A DNA stretch of 55,539 bases from the NCBI GenBank assembly GCA_944320605.1, contig CALUIE010000007.1, forward strand, positions 1 through 55,539. The letters are read 5' to 3'. A model generated the notes under the pieces. That model was given only the letters and a program-made list of their open reading frames with translations. It ran no database searches and had not been told where the DNA came from. Shown one piece after another: positions 1-9,200 of this stretch. The DNA comes from an uncultured Phocaeicola sp. (GTDB lineage Bacteria > Bacteroidota > Bacteroidia > Bacteroidales > Bacteroidaceae). Position 1 is the stretch's first letter; every line of letters starts with the position of its first letter. The position numbers were made by a program, and so were the translations under genes.

Positions 1-167
1 CGGCTAAAATCCGTACTTACAACTATCCTCAGGGACGTATCACAGACCACCGCATAAACTATACAATCTATAACCTCGGTTCATTCATGGACGGAGATAT
101 TCAGGACTGTATAGACCATCTGATTGTAGCTGAAAATGCTGAAAGACTGAAGGAAAGCGAACTTTAA
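1..167 (+). CDS. prfA: Peptide chain release factor 1, C-terminal end (partial)
   Basis: The window opens inside this gene; the frame begins at base 3 and stops at TAA 165-167. The last ~54 residues read [19 protein letters not shown], then an [10 protein letters not shown] segment and a terminal [15 protein letters not shown], the typical end of RF1. RF1 recognises UAA and UAG stop codons on the ribosome. The GGQ motif lies upstream, outside the window. In Bacteroides prfA normally sits directly before pyrF; here an R-M pair separates them. Identification rests on the C-terminus only but is distinctive. Confidence 0.9.
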   Translation, partial: AKIRTYNYPQGRITDHRINYTIYNLGSFMDGDIQDCIDHLIVAENAERLKESEL

Positions 168-187
168 ACAAATCTTAGGATATAAAA

Positions 188-1486
188 ATGCAAACCACCC
201 ATATACATATTAACGGAGACAGTCGTAAAATGAATCTGATTCCTGATGAATCGGTACATTTGATAGTCACATCTCCACCTTACTGGCAACTTAAAGATTA
301 TGGCACGGAAAACCAGATAGGTTTCCATGACAATTATGAGAACTACATTAACAATCTTAATTTAGTATGGAAAGAGTGCTATCGTATCATGCATAAAGGT
401 TGCCGTTTGTGTATCAATATAGGTGATCAGTTTGCCCGTTCTGTTTATTATGGTCGTTACAAGGTTATTCCTATTCGCACAGAAATCATAAAATTCTGCG
501 AATCAATCGGCATGGATTACATGGGTGCCATTATTTGGCAGAAACAGACTACGATGAACACCACGGGAGGAGGAGCCGTCATGGGTAGTTTCCCTTATCC
601 ACGCAACGGTATTCTGAAAATGGACTATGAGTTTATTCTCATCTTCAAAAAACCTGGGAATGCCCCTAAACCTACTCCTGAGCAGAAAGCATCGTCCGTA
701 ATGTCAAAGGAAGAATGGAATACATATTTCTCTTCTCACTGGAATTTTGGCGGTGCCAGACAGGACGGTCACATAGCTGTATTCCCTGAAGAACTTCCGT
801 CTCGATTAATCAAAATGTTTTCATTTACCAATGAAACAATATTCGATCCTTTCTTAGGAAGCGGAACAACAGCATTGGCCGCTCGCAATTTAAACAGGAA
901 TTCCATTGGATATGAAATAAATCCTGATTTCATCGATTTCTATAAAAAGAAATTGAATGTTTCACAATTTGATTTAAACAACACTGTTTATGAGTTCAAA
1001 AAAGACTCATTTGCAGCCACCGACTTCAAGGAAGAAATAAGGCAACTTCCTTACATATTCCACGATCCGCACAAAATGGACGCCAAAGTTGATGTCAAGA
1101 AACTGAAATTCGGTTCGGTTATCGACAAAGAAAGCGACGCAAAAAGGGAAGAATATTATCTCGTAAAAGAAGTTATAAATGTCAACACAGTCGTCTTGAA
1201 TAACGGATTAACCGTAAGGTTAATCGGAATAAAAGAGAAACAAGGAATCAATAGGAAAGCCACTGATTTCATAAAGAAAAAGGTGGCAGGACACAAAGTC
1301 TTCATGAAATATGATAATAAAAAGTTTGATGCCGACAATGTACTTTTATGTTATCTTTATTTAGACAACAAAACATTTATAAATGCCCATCTACTTAAAG
1401 CCGGTTTGGCAAACATAGATGATAGCATGGAATTTAAATATAAATCCAAATTTCAATTATTAAGTCATGGAGAAGGAATGGATTAA
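188..1486 (+). CDS. DNA (cytosine-N4) methyltransferase with C-terminal SNase-like domain
   Basis: A 432-aa modification enzyme of a type II R-M system. Motif IV TSPPYW is at residues 28-33 and precedes the SAM-binding motif I DPFLGSGTT at 220-228, the order of beta-class amino-methyltransferases; SPPYW points to N4-cytosine methylation. The methylase part ends near residue 265. Residues ~325-415 resemble a staphylococcal-nuclease (OB) fold: TVRLIGI strand, ATDFIKKKV helix, CYLYLDNKTFINAHLLKAGLA. The SNase catalytic positions (R35, E43, R87) seem only partly kept: R344 is there, but Gln and Val occupy the other two, so the tail is probably a binding module, not an active nuclease. It starts 20 nt after prfA with AGGA upstream, and its last 20 nt overlap the endonuclease gene. 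Specificity is inferred as CTAG from the MjaI-type partner. Confidence 0.88.
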   Translation: MQTTHIHINGDSRKMNLIPDESVHLIVTSPPYWQLKDYGTENQIGFHDNYENYINNLNLVWKECYRIMHKGCRLCINIGDQFARSVYYGRYKVIPIRTEIIKFCESIGMDYMGAIIWQKQTTMNTTGGGAVMGSFPYPRNGILKMDYEFILIFKKPGNAPKPTPEQKASSVMSKEEWNTYFSSHWNFGGARQDGHIAVFPEELPSRLIKMFSFTNETIFDPFLGSGTTALAARNLNRNSIGYEINPDFIDFYKKKLNVSQFDLNNTVYEFKKDSFAATDFKEEIRQLPYIFHDPHKMDAKVDVKKLKFGSVIDKESDAKREEYYLVKEVINVNTVVLNNGLTVRLIGIKEKQGINRKATDFIKKKVAGHKVFMKYDNKKFDADNVLLCYLYLDNKTFINAHLLKAGLANIDDSMEFKYKSKFQLLSHGEGMD

Positions 1487-2177
1487 TGGAATTGAAGGAC
1501 ATAATTTAAAATACAAACGGGAAACGCTATTGAATTATGGCATGAATCGTTGGGGGCTGAATAAGGCTCAAAGTGTAGGAGCAACATCTGAATTAATTCG
1601 TGATTGCGCTCCTAAGGATTATGAGACTTGGGTAGAATACTATTTTAATAATGCATCCCAAAAGAAAAAGGGAGGAATACGCATAACACGTGAATATCTA
1701 AATGAATTGGGTGAAAACTTATTCTTAAAATTATCTGAGAATGTACATAATGAATTGGAAAATATCACAGAAGAAGAGTGCATTGATTATGTATATAATT
1801 TAGTCATCAATCGTACTTACGAAGGATATTTCACAGAAATTGAGACTATTTACGGTCAACTTGAAAAAATATTGGGATGTAAAATTGAAGCAGCACCAGA
1901 CGAATGGGACAGAACAATGGCCGTTGATTTTTATATCGAAGTTAAAAAGGAATGCTACATAGGCATACAAATCAAACCAATATCGACTAAAAGTTCTTTA
2001 AACAGGTTTCAATGGATAGAGCAAAACAGAAATAACCATAAACGGTTTTCAGAAAAATATAAAGGAAAAGTATTTTTTGTGTTTTCCAAAAAGAATACAC
2101 AAGGAAAAAAACAAATAGAAAACATAGAAGTAATAGAAGAAATCAAACAAGAAATTGAAAGATTGAAAAATAAATAA
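1467..2177 (+). CDS. MjaI-family type II restriction endonuclease (predicted)
   Basis: A 236-aa protein overlapping the methyltransferase by 20 nt, so translation is probably coupled. The segment [20 protein letters not shown] (residues ~27-46) and the later [10 protein letters not shown]...AVDFYIEV...IGIQIKPIS pattern match what I recall of the MjaI restriction enzyme family, whose founder cuts CTAG. The acidic VDF and downstream QIK triad fits a D...(E/Q)xK nuclease core of the PD-(D/E)XK type. No controller gene accompanies the pair. The gene is more AT-rich than pyrF next to it and ends in lysine- and glutamate-rich helices, consistent with foreign origin. Endonuclease role is supported by the pairing with a methylase; cleavage specificity is inference. 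Confidence 0.8.
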   Translation: MEKEWINGIEGHNLKYKRETLLNYGMNRWGLNKAQSVGATSELIRDCAPKDYETWVEYYFNNASQKKKGGIRITREYLNELGENLFLKLSENVHNELENITEEECIDYVYNLVINRTYEGYFTEIETIYGQLEKILGCKIEAAPDEWDRTMAVDFYIEVKKECYIGIQIKPISTKSSLNRFQWIEQNRNNHKRFSEKYKGKVFFVFSKKNTQGKKQIENIEVIEEIKQEIERLKNK

Positions 2178-2197
2178 TAATCAAAAACTCATCAGAT

Positions 2198-3022
2198 ATG
2201 AACAAACAACAGTTATTCGAAAACATTAAGAAAAAACAGTCATTCCTATGCGTGGGACTTGACACTGACATCAAGAAAATTCCTGAACACCTTCTGAAAG
2301 AAGAAGATCCTATATTCGCCTTCAACAAGGCTATAATTGACGCAACAGCACCTTACTGTATCGCTTACAAACCCAATTTAGCTTTCTATGAAAGTATGGG
2401 TGTAAAGGGCTGGATTGCGTTCGAAAAGACAGTAGAATATATCAAGACAAACTATCCTGACCAGTTCATCATAGCAGACGCTAAACGTGGCGACATCGGC
2501 AATACTTCTGCTATGTATGCACGTACATTCTTCGAAGAATTGAACATCGACTCTGTAACTGTAGCTCCATATATGGGTGAAGACAGCGTTACTCCGTTCC
2601 TTACTTACGAAGGAAAATGGGTTATCCTTCTTGCACTTACATCAAACAAGGGTTCACACGACTTCCAGCTCACTACTGACACAGAAGGCGAACGTCTATT
2701 TGAAAAGGTATTGCGCAAAAGTCAGGAATGGGCTAACGATGAAAACATGATGTACGTGGTAGGTGCTACTCAGGGACGCATGTTCGAAGATATCCGTAAG
2801 ATTGTTCCTAACCATTTCCTTCTGGTTCCGGGCATCGGGGCACAGGGTGGTTCACTGGAAGAAGTTTGCAAGTACGGTATGACTAAGGAATGCGGACTTA
2901 TTGTAAACTCAAGCCGCGCAATCATCTATGCAGACAAGACTGAAAACTTTGCAAAAGTAGCAGGCGAAGAAGCACATAAAGTCCAACAACAGATGTCTGA
3001 ACAACTAAAAGCAATTATCTAA
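2198..3022 (+). CDS. pyrF: Orotidine 5'-phosphate decarboxylase
   Basis: A 274-aa enzyme converting OMP to UMP, the last step of de novo pyrimidine synthesis. The catalytic signature [10 protein letters not shown] is at residues 94-103 with Lys96 as the proton donor; VGLDTD (residues 19-24) and the C-terminal VPGIGAQGG phosphate-binding loop are present. Length and sequence fit the type 2 (PyrF/YxiA-like) group. It starts 20 nt after the endonuclease stop and is followed by a strong terminator, so it closes the prfA/R-M/pyrF transcription unit. Confidence 0.95.
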   Translation: MNKQQLFENIKKKQSFLCVGLDTDIKKIPEHLLKEEDPIFAFNKAIIDATAPYCIAYKPNLAFYESMGVKGWIAFEKTVEYIKTNYPDQFIIADAKRGDIGNTSAMYARTFFEELNIDSVTVAPYMGEDSVTPFLTYEGKWVILLALTSNKGSHDFQLTTDTEGERLFEKVLRKSQEWANDENMMYVVGATQGRMFEDIRKIVPNHFLLVPGIGAQGGSLEEVCKYGMTKECGLIVNSSRAIIYADKTENFAKVAGEEAHKVQQQMSEQLKAII

Positions 3023-3114
3023 TTGATAAAACCGCATTATAGCATTCCTATTTTTGCAGATATATTGAAACAGAAACGAATTTTATAATTCTGCTAAAAA
3101 TAAGCTCATTATAC

Positions 3115-3164
3115 AAAAACAGTTATATCGACCTTGATAAAAGGCTGATATAACTGTTTTTTTA
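3115..3164 (+). terminator. Rho-independent terminator after pyrF
   Basis: A perfect 15-bp stem, AAAAACAGTTATATC (3115-3129) with GATATAACTGTTTTT (3147-3161), closes a 17-nt loop and runs into T residues. It sits about 90 nt after the pyrF stop. Confidence 0.85.
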
Positions 3165-3330
3165 TTGAAAACGACTCAATTATATAAGTAAGTATGCAAA
3201 TATTTTGCTTTTTTCGCTGATATGTAAAAAAAAAACACGTAATTTGCATAAACAAGTAATTGAACTTACTTTACTTTTATTAAGGGTAAAAACTATAAAA
3301 CAAAAACCAAAGGAACAAAAAATAATAGTT
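3165..3330. other. AT-rich leader before lpxD (intergenic 3023-3330)
   Basis: The 308-bp gap between pyrF and lpxD holds the pyrF terminator and then an AT-rich stretch with a ten-A run near 3228. An open frame runs through it in phase with lpxD but lacks family similarity, so I treat it as untranslated leader. I see no clear TAnnTTTG box; the lpxD promoter is presumably here. An AAGGA lies at 3310-3314, rather far from the lpxD ATG. Confidence 0.45.
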
Positions 3331-4371
3331 ATGGAGTTCTCAGCTAAACAAATTGCAGAATTTATCCAAGGAATTATTGTAGGCGACGAAAATGCTACAG
3401 TGCATACTTTTGCAAAAATCGAAGAAGGAGTACCTGGGGCATTATCGTTTCTGGCAAACCCCAAATATACTAATTTCATATACGAGACTCAGTCATCTAT
3501 AGTATTGGTAAATAAAGACTTCGTACCTGAACACGAAGTAAAAACCACACTAATCAAGGTTGACAATGCTTACGAAAGTCTGGCAAGACTTATGACACTT
3601 TATGAAATGAGCCAGCCTAAAAGAACTGGGATTGACTCTCTCGCTTCAATATCGGATAAAGCAAAAGTTGGCAATAACTGTTACGTAGGTCCTTTTGCAT
3701 GTATAGAAGAAGGTGCAGAAATAGGTGATAATGTATATATACACCCTCATGTAACAGTTGGAAGCAATGCAAAAATAGGGAACAACTGTATCTTATATCC
3801 ACATGTCACAATTTACCATGATTGTAGAATTGGTAATAACTGTATTCTTCATGCAGGCTCTGTTATAGGAGCCGACGGTTTTGGTTTTGCTCCATCACCT
3901 GAAGGATATGAGAAAATTCCTCAAATAGGTATAGTGATATTGGAAGACAATGTGGAAATTGGCGCAAACACATGTATAGACCGTGCCACAATGGGAGCAA
4001 CCATAATACATAAAGGAGTAAAACTTGATAATTTGGTTCAAATAGCCCATAACGTAGAAGTAGGTAGTAATACGGTAATGGCTTCACAAGTAGGTATAGC
4101 CGGTTCAGCCAAAATAGGTGAATGGTGTATGTTCGGCGGACAAGTAGGTGTAGCCGGACATATCAAGGTTGGAAATAAAGTTACCGTTGGAGCACAATCA
4201 GGAATCCCTGGAAATACAAAATCGGATATTGCAATAATGGGATATCCGGCAATAGACCATAAACAGTTTGCACGCGCGGCTATTATTTATAAAAAACTGC
4301 CGGACATGTATTCCGAAATAGGCAAACTACAGAGAGAAATAGAAGAATTGAAAAAACAAATAAACAAATAA
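3331..4371 (+). CDS. lpxD: UDP-3-O-(3-hydroxyacyl)glucosamine N-acyltransferase
   Basis: A 346-aa lipid A enzyme adding the second 3-hydroxyacyl chain, as an amide, to UDP-3-O-acyl-glucosamine. I start it at the ATG giving [11 protein letters not shown], the usual LpxD N-terminus; the longer open frame adds 42 residues without family likeness. An N-terminal uridine-binding region (1-100) is followed by hexapeptide repeats of a left-handed beta helix (~105-320). The catalytic His240 lies in [12 protein letters not shown] short coiled tail ([15 protein letters not shown]) ends the protein. The next gene begins 6 nt later, so lpxD-lpxC/fabZ-lpxA form one operon. Confidence 0.95.
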   Translation: MEFSAKQIAEFIQGIIVGDENATVHTFAKIEEGVPGALSFLANPKYTNFIYETQSSIVLVNKDFVPEHEVKTTLIKVDNAYESLARLMTLYEMSQPKRTGIDSLASISDKAKVGNNCYVGPFACIEEGAEIGDNVYIHPHVTVGSNAKIGNNCILYPHVTIYHDCRIGNNCILHAGSVIGADGFGFAPSPEGYEKIPQIGIVILEDNVEIGANTCIDRATMGATIIHKGVKLDNLVQIAHNVEVGSNTVMASQVGIAGSAKIGEWCMFGGQVGVAGHIKVGNKVTVGAQSGIPGNTKSDIAIMGYPAIDHKQFARAAIIYKKLPDMYSEIGKLQREIEELKKQINK

Positions 4372-4377
4372 ACGCCC

Positions 4378-5763
4378 ATGTTGAAACAACAGACATTAAA
4401 AGGTAGCTTTTCACTGAATGGCAAAGGACTGCACACCGGAGTCAAATTGACAGTGACATTCAATCCAGCTCCGGAACATCACGGGTATAAGATCCAACGT
4501 ATAGATCTTGACGATCAGCCTATTATAGATGCTGTGGCCGAAAATGTAATTGACACTACAAGAGGCACAGTATTATCAAAAAACAACGTGAAAGTGAGTA
4601 CAGTTGAACATGCTTTGGCCGCTCTATATGCAGCAGGTATAGACAACTGTCTAATACAGGTGGACGGACCGGAATTTCCTATTCTTGATGGTAGTGCCAA
4701 AGCATACGTTGAATGTATAGAACGAGTAGGCATAGAAGAACAGTCTGCGCCAAAAGATTATTATATAATCAAATCAAAAATAGAATTCCGCGACGAAGCT
4801 ACAGGATCATGTATTACTGTATTGCCAGACGACAGATTCAGTATTAATACACTAATCTCTTACGATTCTCAGATACTTACAAACCAGTTTGCCACTCTTG
4901 AAAACATGGCAGACTTCCCTACAGAAATAGCATCTGCACGTACATTCGTATTCGTACGCGAAATTGAGCCTCTGCTTAATGCAGGACTAATCAAGGGTGG
5001 TGACCTTGACAATGCCATAGTAATATACGAAAAACCAATGACTCAGGAAAATTTCGACAAATTGGCTGACGTGATGAAAGTACCTCACATGGATGCGAGT
5101 CATTTAGGATACATAAATCACGTTCCATTGGTATGGCCTAACGAACCTGCCAGACATAAATTACTTGACATAATCGGAGATTTGGCTTTAATAGGTAAAC
5201 CTATAAAAGGAAGAATTATCGCCACAAGACCAGGGCATACCATAAACAACAAGTTTGCAAGACAGTTACGCAAAGAAATCCGTATGCACGAAATTCAGGC
5301 TCCTATATATAATTGCAATGAGGAACCTCTCATGGATGTGAATCGTATCCGTGAACTATTACCACACAGATACCCATTCCAACTTGTGGATAAAGTAATT
5401 GCCATGGGAGCCAATTACATCGTAGGTGTAAAGAATGTTACATCAAACGAACCGTTCTTCCAAGGACATTTTCCACAGGAACCCGTTATGCCAGGTGTTC
5501 TTCAGATAGAAGCTATGGCACAGGTTGGTGGACTCCTCGTATTAAATTCTGTTGACGATCCGGAAAAATACTCTACCTATTTTATGAAAATAGACAATGT
5601 AAAGTTCCGACAGAAAGTAGTACCTGGTGATACATTAATTTTCAGAGTTGAACTTATGGCACCTATACGTAGAGGAGTTTCAACAATGAAAGGATATGTC
5701 TTCGTTGGAGAAAAAATTGTTTGTGAAGCAGAATTCATGGCACAAATTGTAAAAAACAAATAA
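4378..5763 (+). CDS. lpxC-fabZ: LpxC deacetylase / FabZ dehydratase fusion
   Basis: A 461-aa bifunctional protein. Residues 1-~305 are LpxC, the zinc deacetylase committing UDP-acyl-GlcNAc to lipid A: zinc ligands H78 (STVEHAL), H260 and D264 (HKLLDIIGD), and the general acid H286 in RPGHTINN. Residues ~317-461 are FabZ, the 3-hydroxyacyl-ACP dehydratase: LLPHRYPFQLVDKV, catalytic H364 in GHFPQEPVMPG and E378. The fusion is a known Bacteroidetes trait; it may link hydroxyacyl supply for lipid A with fatty-acid elongation. Gaps of 6 and 7 nt join it to lpxD and lpxA. Confidence 0.96.
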   Translation: MLKQQTLKGSFSLNGKGLHTGVKLTVTFNPAPEHHGYKIQRIDLDDQPIIDAVAENVIDTTRGTVLSKNNVKVSTVEHALAALYAAGIDNCLIQVDGPEFPILDGSAKAYVECIERVGIEEQSAPKDYYIIKSKIEFRDEATGSCITVLPDDRFSINTLISYDSQILTNQFATLENMADFPTEIASARTFVFVREIEPLLNAGLIKGGDLDNAIVIYEKPMTQENFDKLADVMKVPHMDASHLGYINHVPLVWPNEPARHKLLDIIGDLALIGKPIKGRIIATRPGHTINNKFARQLRKEIRMHEIQAPIYNCNEEPLMDVNRIRELLPHRYPFQLVDKVIAMGANYIVGVKNVTSNEPFFQGHFPQEPVMPGVLQIEAMAQVGGLLVLNSVDDPEKYSTYFMKIDNVKFRQKVVPGDTLIFRVELMAPIRRGVSTMKGYVFVGEKIVCEAEFMAQIVKNK

Positions 5764-5770
5764 TAAAAAT

Positions 5771-6538
5771 ATGATAAGTCCATTAGCATATATACATCCT
5801 GAAGCACAAATAGGTGAAAACGTTGAAATAGGTCCGTTCGTATATATTGACAGGAATGTAGTAATTGGCGACAACAATACTATAATGCCTAATGCCAACA
5901 TATTGTACGGTGCACGAATAGGAAACAATAACAGGATCTTTCCTGGTGCTGTAATCGGTGCAATTCCACAGGATTTAAAATTCAAAGGTGAAGAAACTAC
6001 AGCCGAAATAGGTGATAACAATACCATTAGGGAAAATGTTACTATAAACCGAGGTACTGCCGCGAAAGGCAAAACCATTGTAGGAAGTAATAATCTTCTT
6101 ATGGAAGGTGTACATGTAGCTCACGATGCAATAATAGGAAACGGATGTATAATTGGTAATTCTACAAAATTTGCTGGTGAAATAATTATAGACGATTATT
6201 CCATAATAAGCGCAAGTGTACTTATGCATCAGTTCTGCCGTGTAGGCGGATACGGAATGATACAAGGAGGAAGCCGATTCAGTAAAGATATTCCGCCATT
6301 TATCATTGCGGGCAGAGACCCTATCGCATACTGTGGAATAAACATAGTAGGATTAAGAAGAAGAGGATTCTCAAATGAACTTATAGAAAACATCCATAAC
6401 GCCTACAGAATTATTTACAACAGCGGAAAGAATACAACTGAAGCACTTGAACAGGTAAAACAAGAGGTTCCTATGAGTCCTGAGATAGAATATATCATAT
6501 CATTCATAGAAAACTCACAAAGAGGTATTATCAGATAA
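5771..6538 (+). CDS. lpxA: UDP-N-acetylglucosamine O-acyltransferase
   Basis: A 255-aa cytoplasmic trimeric enzyme carrying out the first lipid A step, transfer of a 3-hydroxyacyl chain from ACP to UDP-GlcNAc. Hexapeptide repeats fill residues 1-185 (IGENVEIGPFVYI and following). The catalytic His118 sits in VHVAHDAIIGN and the substrate-contact stretch GLRRRGFS is near residue 195. The C-terminal helical domain is complete. Seven nt separate it from lpxC-fabZ. Confidence 0.96.
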   Translation: MISPLAYIHPEAQIGENVEIGPFVYIDRNVVIGDNNTIMPNANILYGARIGNNNRIFPGAVIGAIPQDLKFKGEETTAEIGDNNTIRENVTINRGTAAKGKTIVGSNNLLMEGVHVAHDAIIGNGCIIGNSTKFAGEIIIDDYSIISASVLMHQFCRVGGYGMIQGGSRFSKDIPPFIIAGRDPIAYCGINIVGLRRRGFSNELIENIHNAYRIIYNSGKNTTEALEQVKQEVPMSPEIEYIISFIENSQRGIIR

Positions 6539-6585
6539 TCATTTTTTTGTATATTTACAAAACAAAGATTTAACACTATAATAAG

Positions 6586-7137
6586 ATGGTTTACAAATTC
6601 AGACTCATATCAGACGAAGTCGATAACTTCCTCAGAGAAATAAAAATCGACTCTGATGCTTCATTCTATGATTTGCATGAAGCAATCCTTAAATGTACAG
6701 GTTACAAAGATGACCAGATGACCTCTTTCTTTATTTGTGACGATGATTGGGAAAAAGAGACAGAAATCACTCTTGAAGATATGGGCACAAGCAGTTCAGA
6801 CGAGGACATTTACATTATGAAGGATACTCCGTTGAGTGAACTTCTTGAGGACGAAAAGCAGAAACTGATATATGTTTTTGATCCATTGGCAGAAAGAATT
6901 TTCTTCATCGAACTATCTGAAATCATTACTGGTCAGGATTTGAAACATGCAATATGCTCACGCAAAGAAGGTGAAGCTCCACAACAGACTATTGATTTCG
7001 ATGAACAATTGAACACAAGCCAATCTCTTGATCTTGGAGAAAACTTCTATGGTGATGAAGACTATGATATGGAAGATTTCGACATGGACGGATTTGACAT
7101 GACAGAAGGAAATCCATACGAGGATGATAAATATTAA
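6586..7137 (+). CDS. Plasmid pRiA4b ORF-3-like protein, acidic tail
   Basis: A 183-aa cytoplasmic protein. The N-terminal ~110 residues (MVYKFRLISDEVDNFLREI, then a FYDLHEAILKCTGY stretch, FFICDDDWE) match the pRiA4b ORF-3 (IS1096 TnpR-like) family, whose biochemical role is unknown. The last 50 residues are an Asp/Glu/Met/Tyr-rich tail (GDEDYDMEDFDMDGFDM), probably disordered. Members of this family commonly lie between lpxA and miaA in Bacteroides, as here; the link is positional only. A terminator follows. Confidence 0.75.
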   Translation: MVYKFRLISDEVDNFLREIKIDSDASFYDLHEAILKCTGYKDDQMTSFFICDDDWEKETEITLEDMGTSSSDEDIYIMKDTPLSELLEDEKQKLIYVFDPLAERIFFIELSEIITGQDLKHAICSRKEGEAPQQTIDFDEQLNTSQSLDLGENFYGDEDYDMEDFDMDGFDMTEGNPYEDDKY

Positions 7138-7159
7138 CATCAATATTAACTGAACAACG

Positions 7160-7215
7160 AAGCGAAGAATACGGCTTCAACTAAATGTTGATAAACCGTT
7201 TTCTTCGCTTTCTTA
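7160..7215 (+). terminator. Terminator between the pRiA4b-like gene and miaA
   Basis: AGCGAAGAATACGG (7161-7174) pairs with CCGTTTTCTTCGCT (7196-7209), 13 of 14 positions, followed by TTCTTAATTT. miaA begins 11 nt later, so this could act as an attenuator for miaA as well as a terminator. Confidence 0.6.
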
Positions 7216-7225
7216 ATTTATACAT

Positions 7226-8143
7226 TTGATGAAAAATAAAACTCTCATTGTACTGATAGGACCAACAGGTGTAGGAAAAACTGACCTTAGCATAAAAATA
7301 GCAGAGAAGTATAATTCACCTATTATTTCAGCCGACTCAAGACAATTATATTCTGAACTCAAAATAGGTACGGCAGCACCAACAGAAGAATACCTGAAAA
7401 GGGTAAAACATTATTTTGTAGGTACACTAAAACTTACAGATTATTACAGTGCGGCACAATATGAGGGTGAAGTAATCAACCTGCTCAATGAGCTATTCTA
7501 CACAAATGATACTATACTTCTGACAGGAGGTTCAATGATGTACATTGACGCGATCTGTAAAGGCATAGACGATATTCCTACAGTTGACAATGATACACGT
7601 CAAATGATGATGTATAAATACGAAAAAGACGGATTGGAAAGATTATGCGCAGAGTTAAAACTTCTGGATCCAGAATATTATTCAATTGTAGATTTGAAAA
7701 ACCCCAAAAGAGTCATTCATGCACTTGAAATATGCTATATGACAGGAAAGACATATACCTCATTCAGAACCGGAAACAAAAAGGAAAGGCCCTTCAGAAT
7801 AATAAAAATAGGATTAAACAGAGATAGAGAGGAACTGTATGAACGTATAAATAAACGTGTTGATATTATGATAAATGACGGTCTTGTAGATGAAGTTAGG
7901 TCTGTATATCAATACAAAAGCCTTAATTCGCTCAATACAGTGGGATACAAGGAAATTATTCAGTATCTTGATGGCAACTGGACTCTTGATTATGCAATTG
8001 AAAAAATAAAACAAAACTCACGCATATACTCAAGAAAACAAATGACATGGTTCAAGAGAGATAATGAAATAAAATGGTTTCATCCCGACAGAGAAAATGA
8101 AATCATGGAATATATTGAAGCTGAAAAAGATAATAAACAATAA
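7226..8143 (+). CDS. miaA: tRNA dimethylallyltransferase
   Basis: A 305-aa enzyme that isopentenylates A37 of UNN-reading tRNAs using dimethylallyl diphosphate. The P-loop GPTGVGKTD is at residues 12-20, SADSRQLY follows at ~35, and [11 protein letters not shown], the [11 protein letters not shown] motif and the C-terminal QMTWFKRD are in family order. Length is standard. It ends 7 nt before the stop of the converging glycosyltransferase gene. Confidence 0.95.
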   Translation: MMKNKTLIVLIGPTGVGKTDLSIKIAEKYNSPIISADSRQLYSELKIGTAAPTEEYLKRVKHYFVGTLKLTDYYSAAQYEGEVINLLNELFYTNDTILLTGGSMMYIDAICKGIDDIPTVDNDTRQMMMYKYEKDGLERLCAELKLLDPEYYSIVDLKNPKRVIHALEICYMTGKTYTSFRTGNKKERPFRIIKIGLNRDREELYERINKRVDIMINDGLVDEVRSVYQYKSLNSLNTVGYKEIIQYLDGNWTLDYAIEKIKQNSRIYSRKQMTWFKRDNEIKWFHPDRENEIMEYIEAEKDNKQ

Positions 8144-8150
8144 TGGTTAG

Positions 8151-9173
8151 CTACCTTACAAGTTGCGAATATGTAGTCTTACCAAGCACTTTGGATTGCA
8201 ATATCAACGAAAAATTACATTTTTGCTTAGGCTTGAAGACCTTTGTATGATTAAGATTAAATTTCCTCAAAGAACTGAAGTCTTTGCGCATTGTCTTATA
8301 GTCTCTTATAGCCTTTATGACAGCTGCCGCATTCGAAAAGTCCAGTTTCAACACATAAAATATCACAGCTATAAAATCCAATAAACTTCGCACAAGCATA
8401 ACTCGCCTCAATTCATCATCAGGAAGGTTCTTATATAGCATCAACAAATTATTCCTGAAATTAAGATAAGTCTTTCGCGGATTTTCTTTTTTTAAGGTCG
8501 CTCCACCTACATGATATACCTTACTTTCAGGAATACACATCAAACGATACCCCCTACTTAGTAATCGCCAACATAGGTCTATCTCTTCCATGTGAGCAAA
8601 AAACTTAGAATCAAGACCTCCTACTTCATTATAAACACTTCGTCTGACGAACATAGCCGCCCCTGAAGCCCAAAATATTTCCATAGGGGTATCATATTGA
8701 GCATTATCATACTCCAGGCTGTCAAACACTCTACCACGACAGAAAGGATAGCCATATCTATCAATAAAGCCACCGGAAGCTCCAGCATATTCAAATTGCG
8801 ACTTATCCTTATAACTAAGAATTTTGGGCTGGCAAGCTGCTACATCCTTATGCGATTCCATGTAAGACAAAACTGGTTCAATCCAGCCTTCGGTAACCTC
8901 TACATCACTATTAAGCAAAACAACATATTCAGTGTTCACATAATCCATTACCTTATTGTAACCTTCAGCAAATCCATAATTCTCTTTAAGATATATTAAT
9001 CTGACATCTGGGAATTCAGATACCAATAAATCTGTAGAATTATCAGTAGAACCATTATCAGCCACACACACTTCAGCCAAGGCTGTATTTGTATATTTTA
9101 CAACCGAAGGCAGAAATGTACGTAACATTTCCGCCCCATTCCAGTTCAATATAACAACAGAAACTTTTTTCAT
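8151..9173 (-). CDS. Glycosyltransferase family 2
   Basis: A 340-aa GT-A fold transferase. VSVVILNWNG at the N-terminus, VCVADNGSTDNST (nucleotide binding) and LLNSDVEV (the acidic DxD-like site) are clear, with an acceptor-side FWASGAAMFVRR and EEIDLCWRLLSRGY. The family includes rhamnosyl- and other transferases for surface polysaccharides; the sugar cannot be read from sequence. One hydrophobic segment near residue 265 may contact the membrane. It lies 27 nt downstream of mtaB on the same strand and is probably cotranscribed. Confidence 0.85.
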   Translation of the reverse strand: MKKVSVVILNWNGAEMLRTFLPSVVKYTNTALAEVCVADNGSTDNSTDLLVSEFPDVRLIYLKENYGFAEGYNKVMDYVNTEYVVLLNSDVEVTEGWIEPVLSYMESHKDVAACQPKILSYKDKSQFEYAGASGGFIDRYGYPFCRGRVFDSLEYDNAQYDTPMEIFWASGAAMFVRRSVYNEVGGLDSKFFAHMEEIDLCWRLLSRGYRLMCIPESKVYHVGGATLKKENPRKTYLNFRNNLLMLYKNLPDDELRRVMLVRSLLDFIAVIFYVLKLDFSNAAAVIKAIRDYKTMRKDFSSLRKFNLNHTKVFKPKQKCNFSLILQSKVLGKTTYSQLVR

Positions 9174-9200
9174 TGTATATTAGCTAATAAAGAATTTTAC

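Noticed and set aside
168-187. Target-site duplication flanking the R-M pair
   Set aside because: I compared 168-187 with 2178-2197 and found no convincing shared repeat.
3205-3330. 42-residue N-terminal extension of LpxD
   Set aside because: The extra residues are Lys/Leu-rich without LpxD similarity; the known N-terminus [11 protein letters not shown] starts at 3331.
4378-5763. LpxC-FabZ fusion as a novel finding
   Set aside because: Well known as a common trait of Bacteroidetes.
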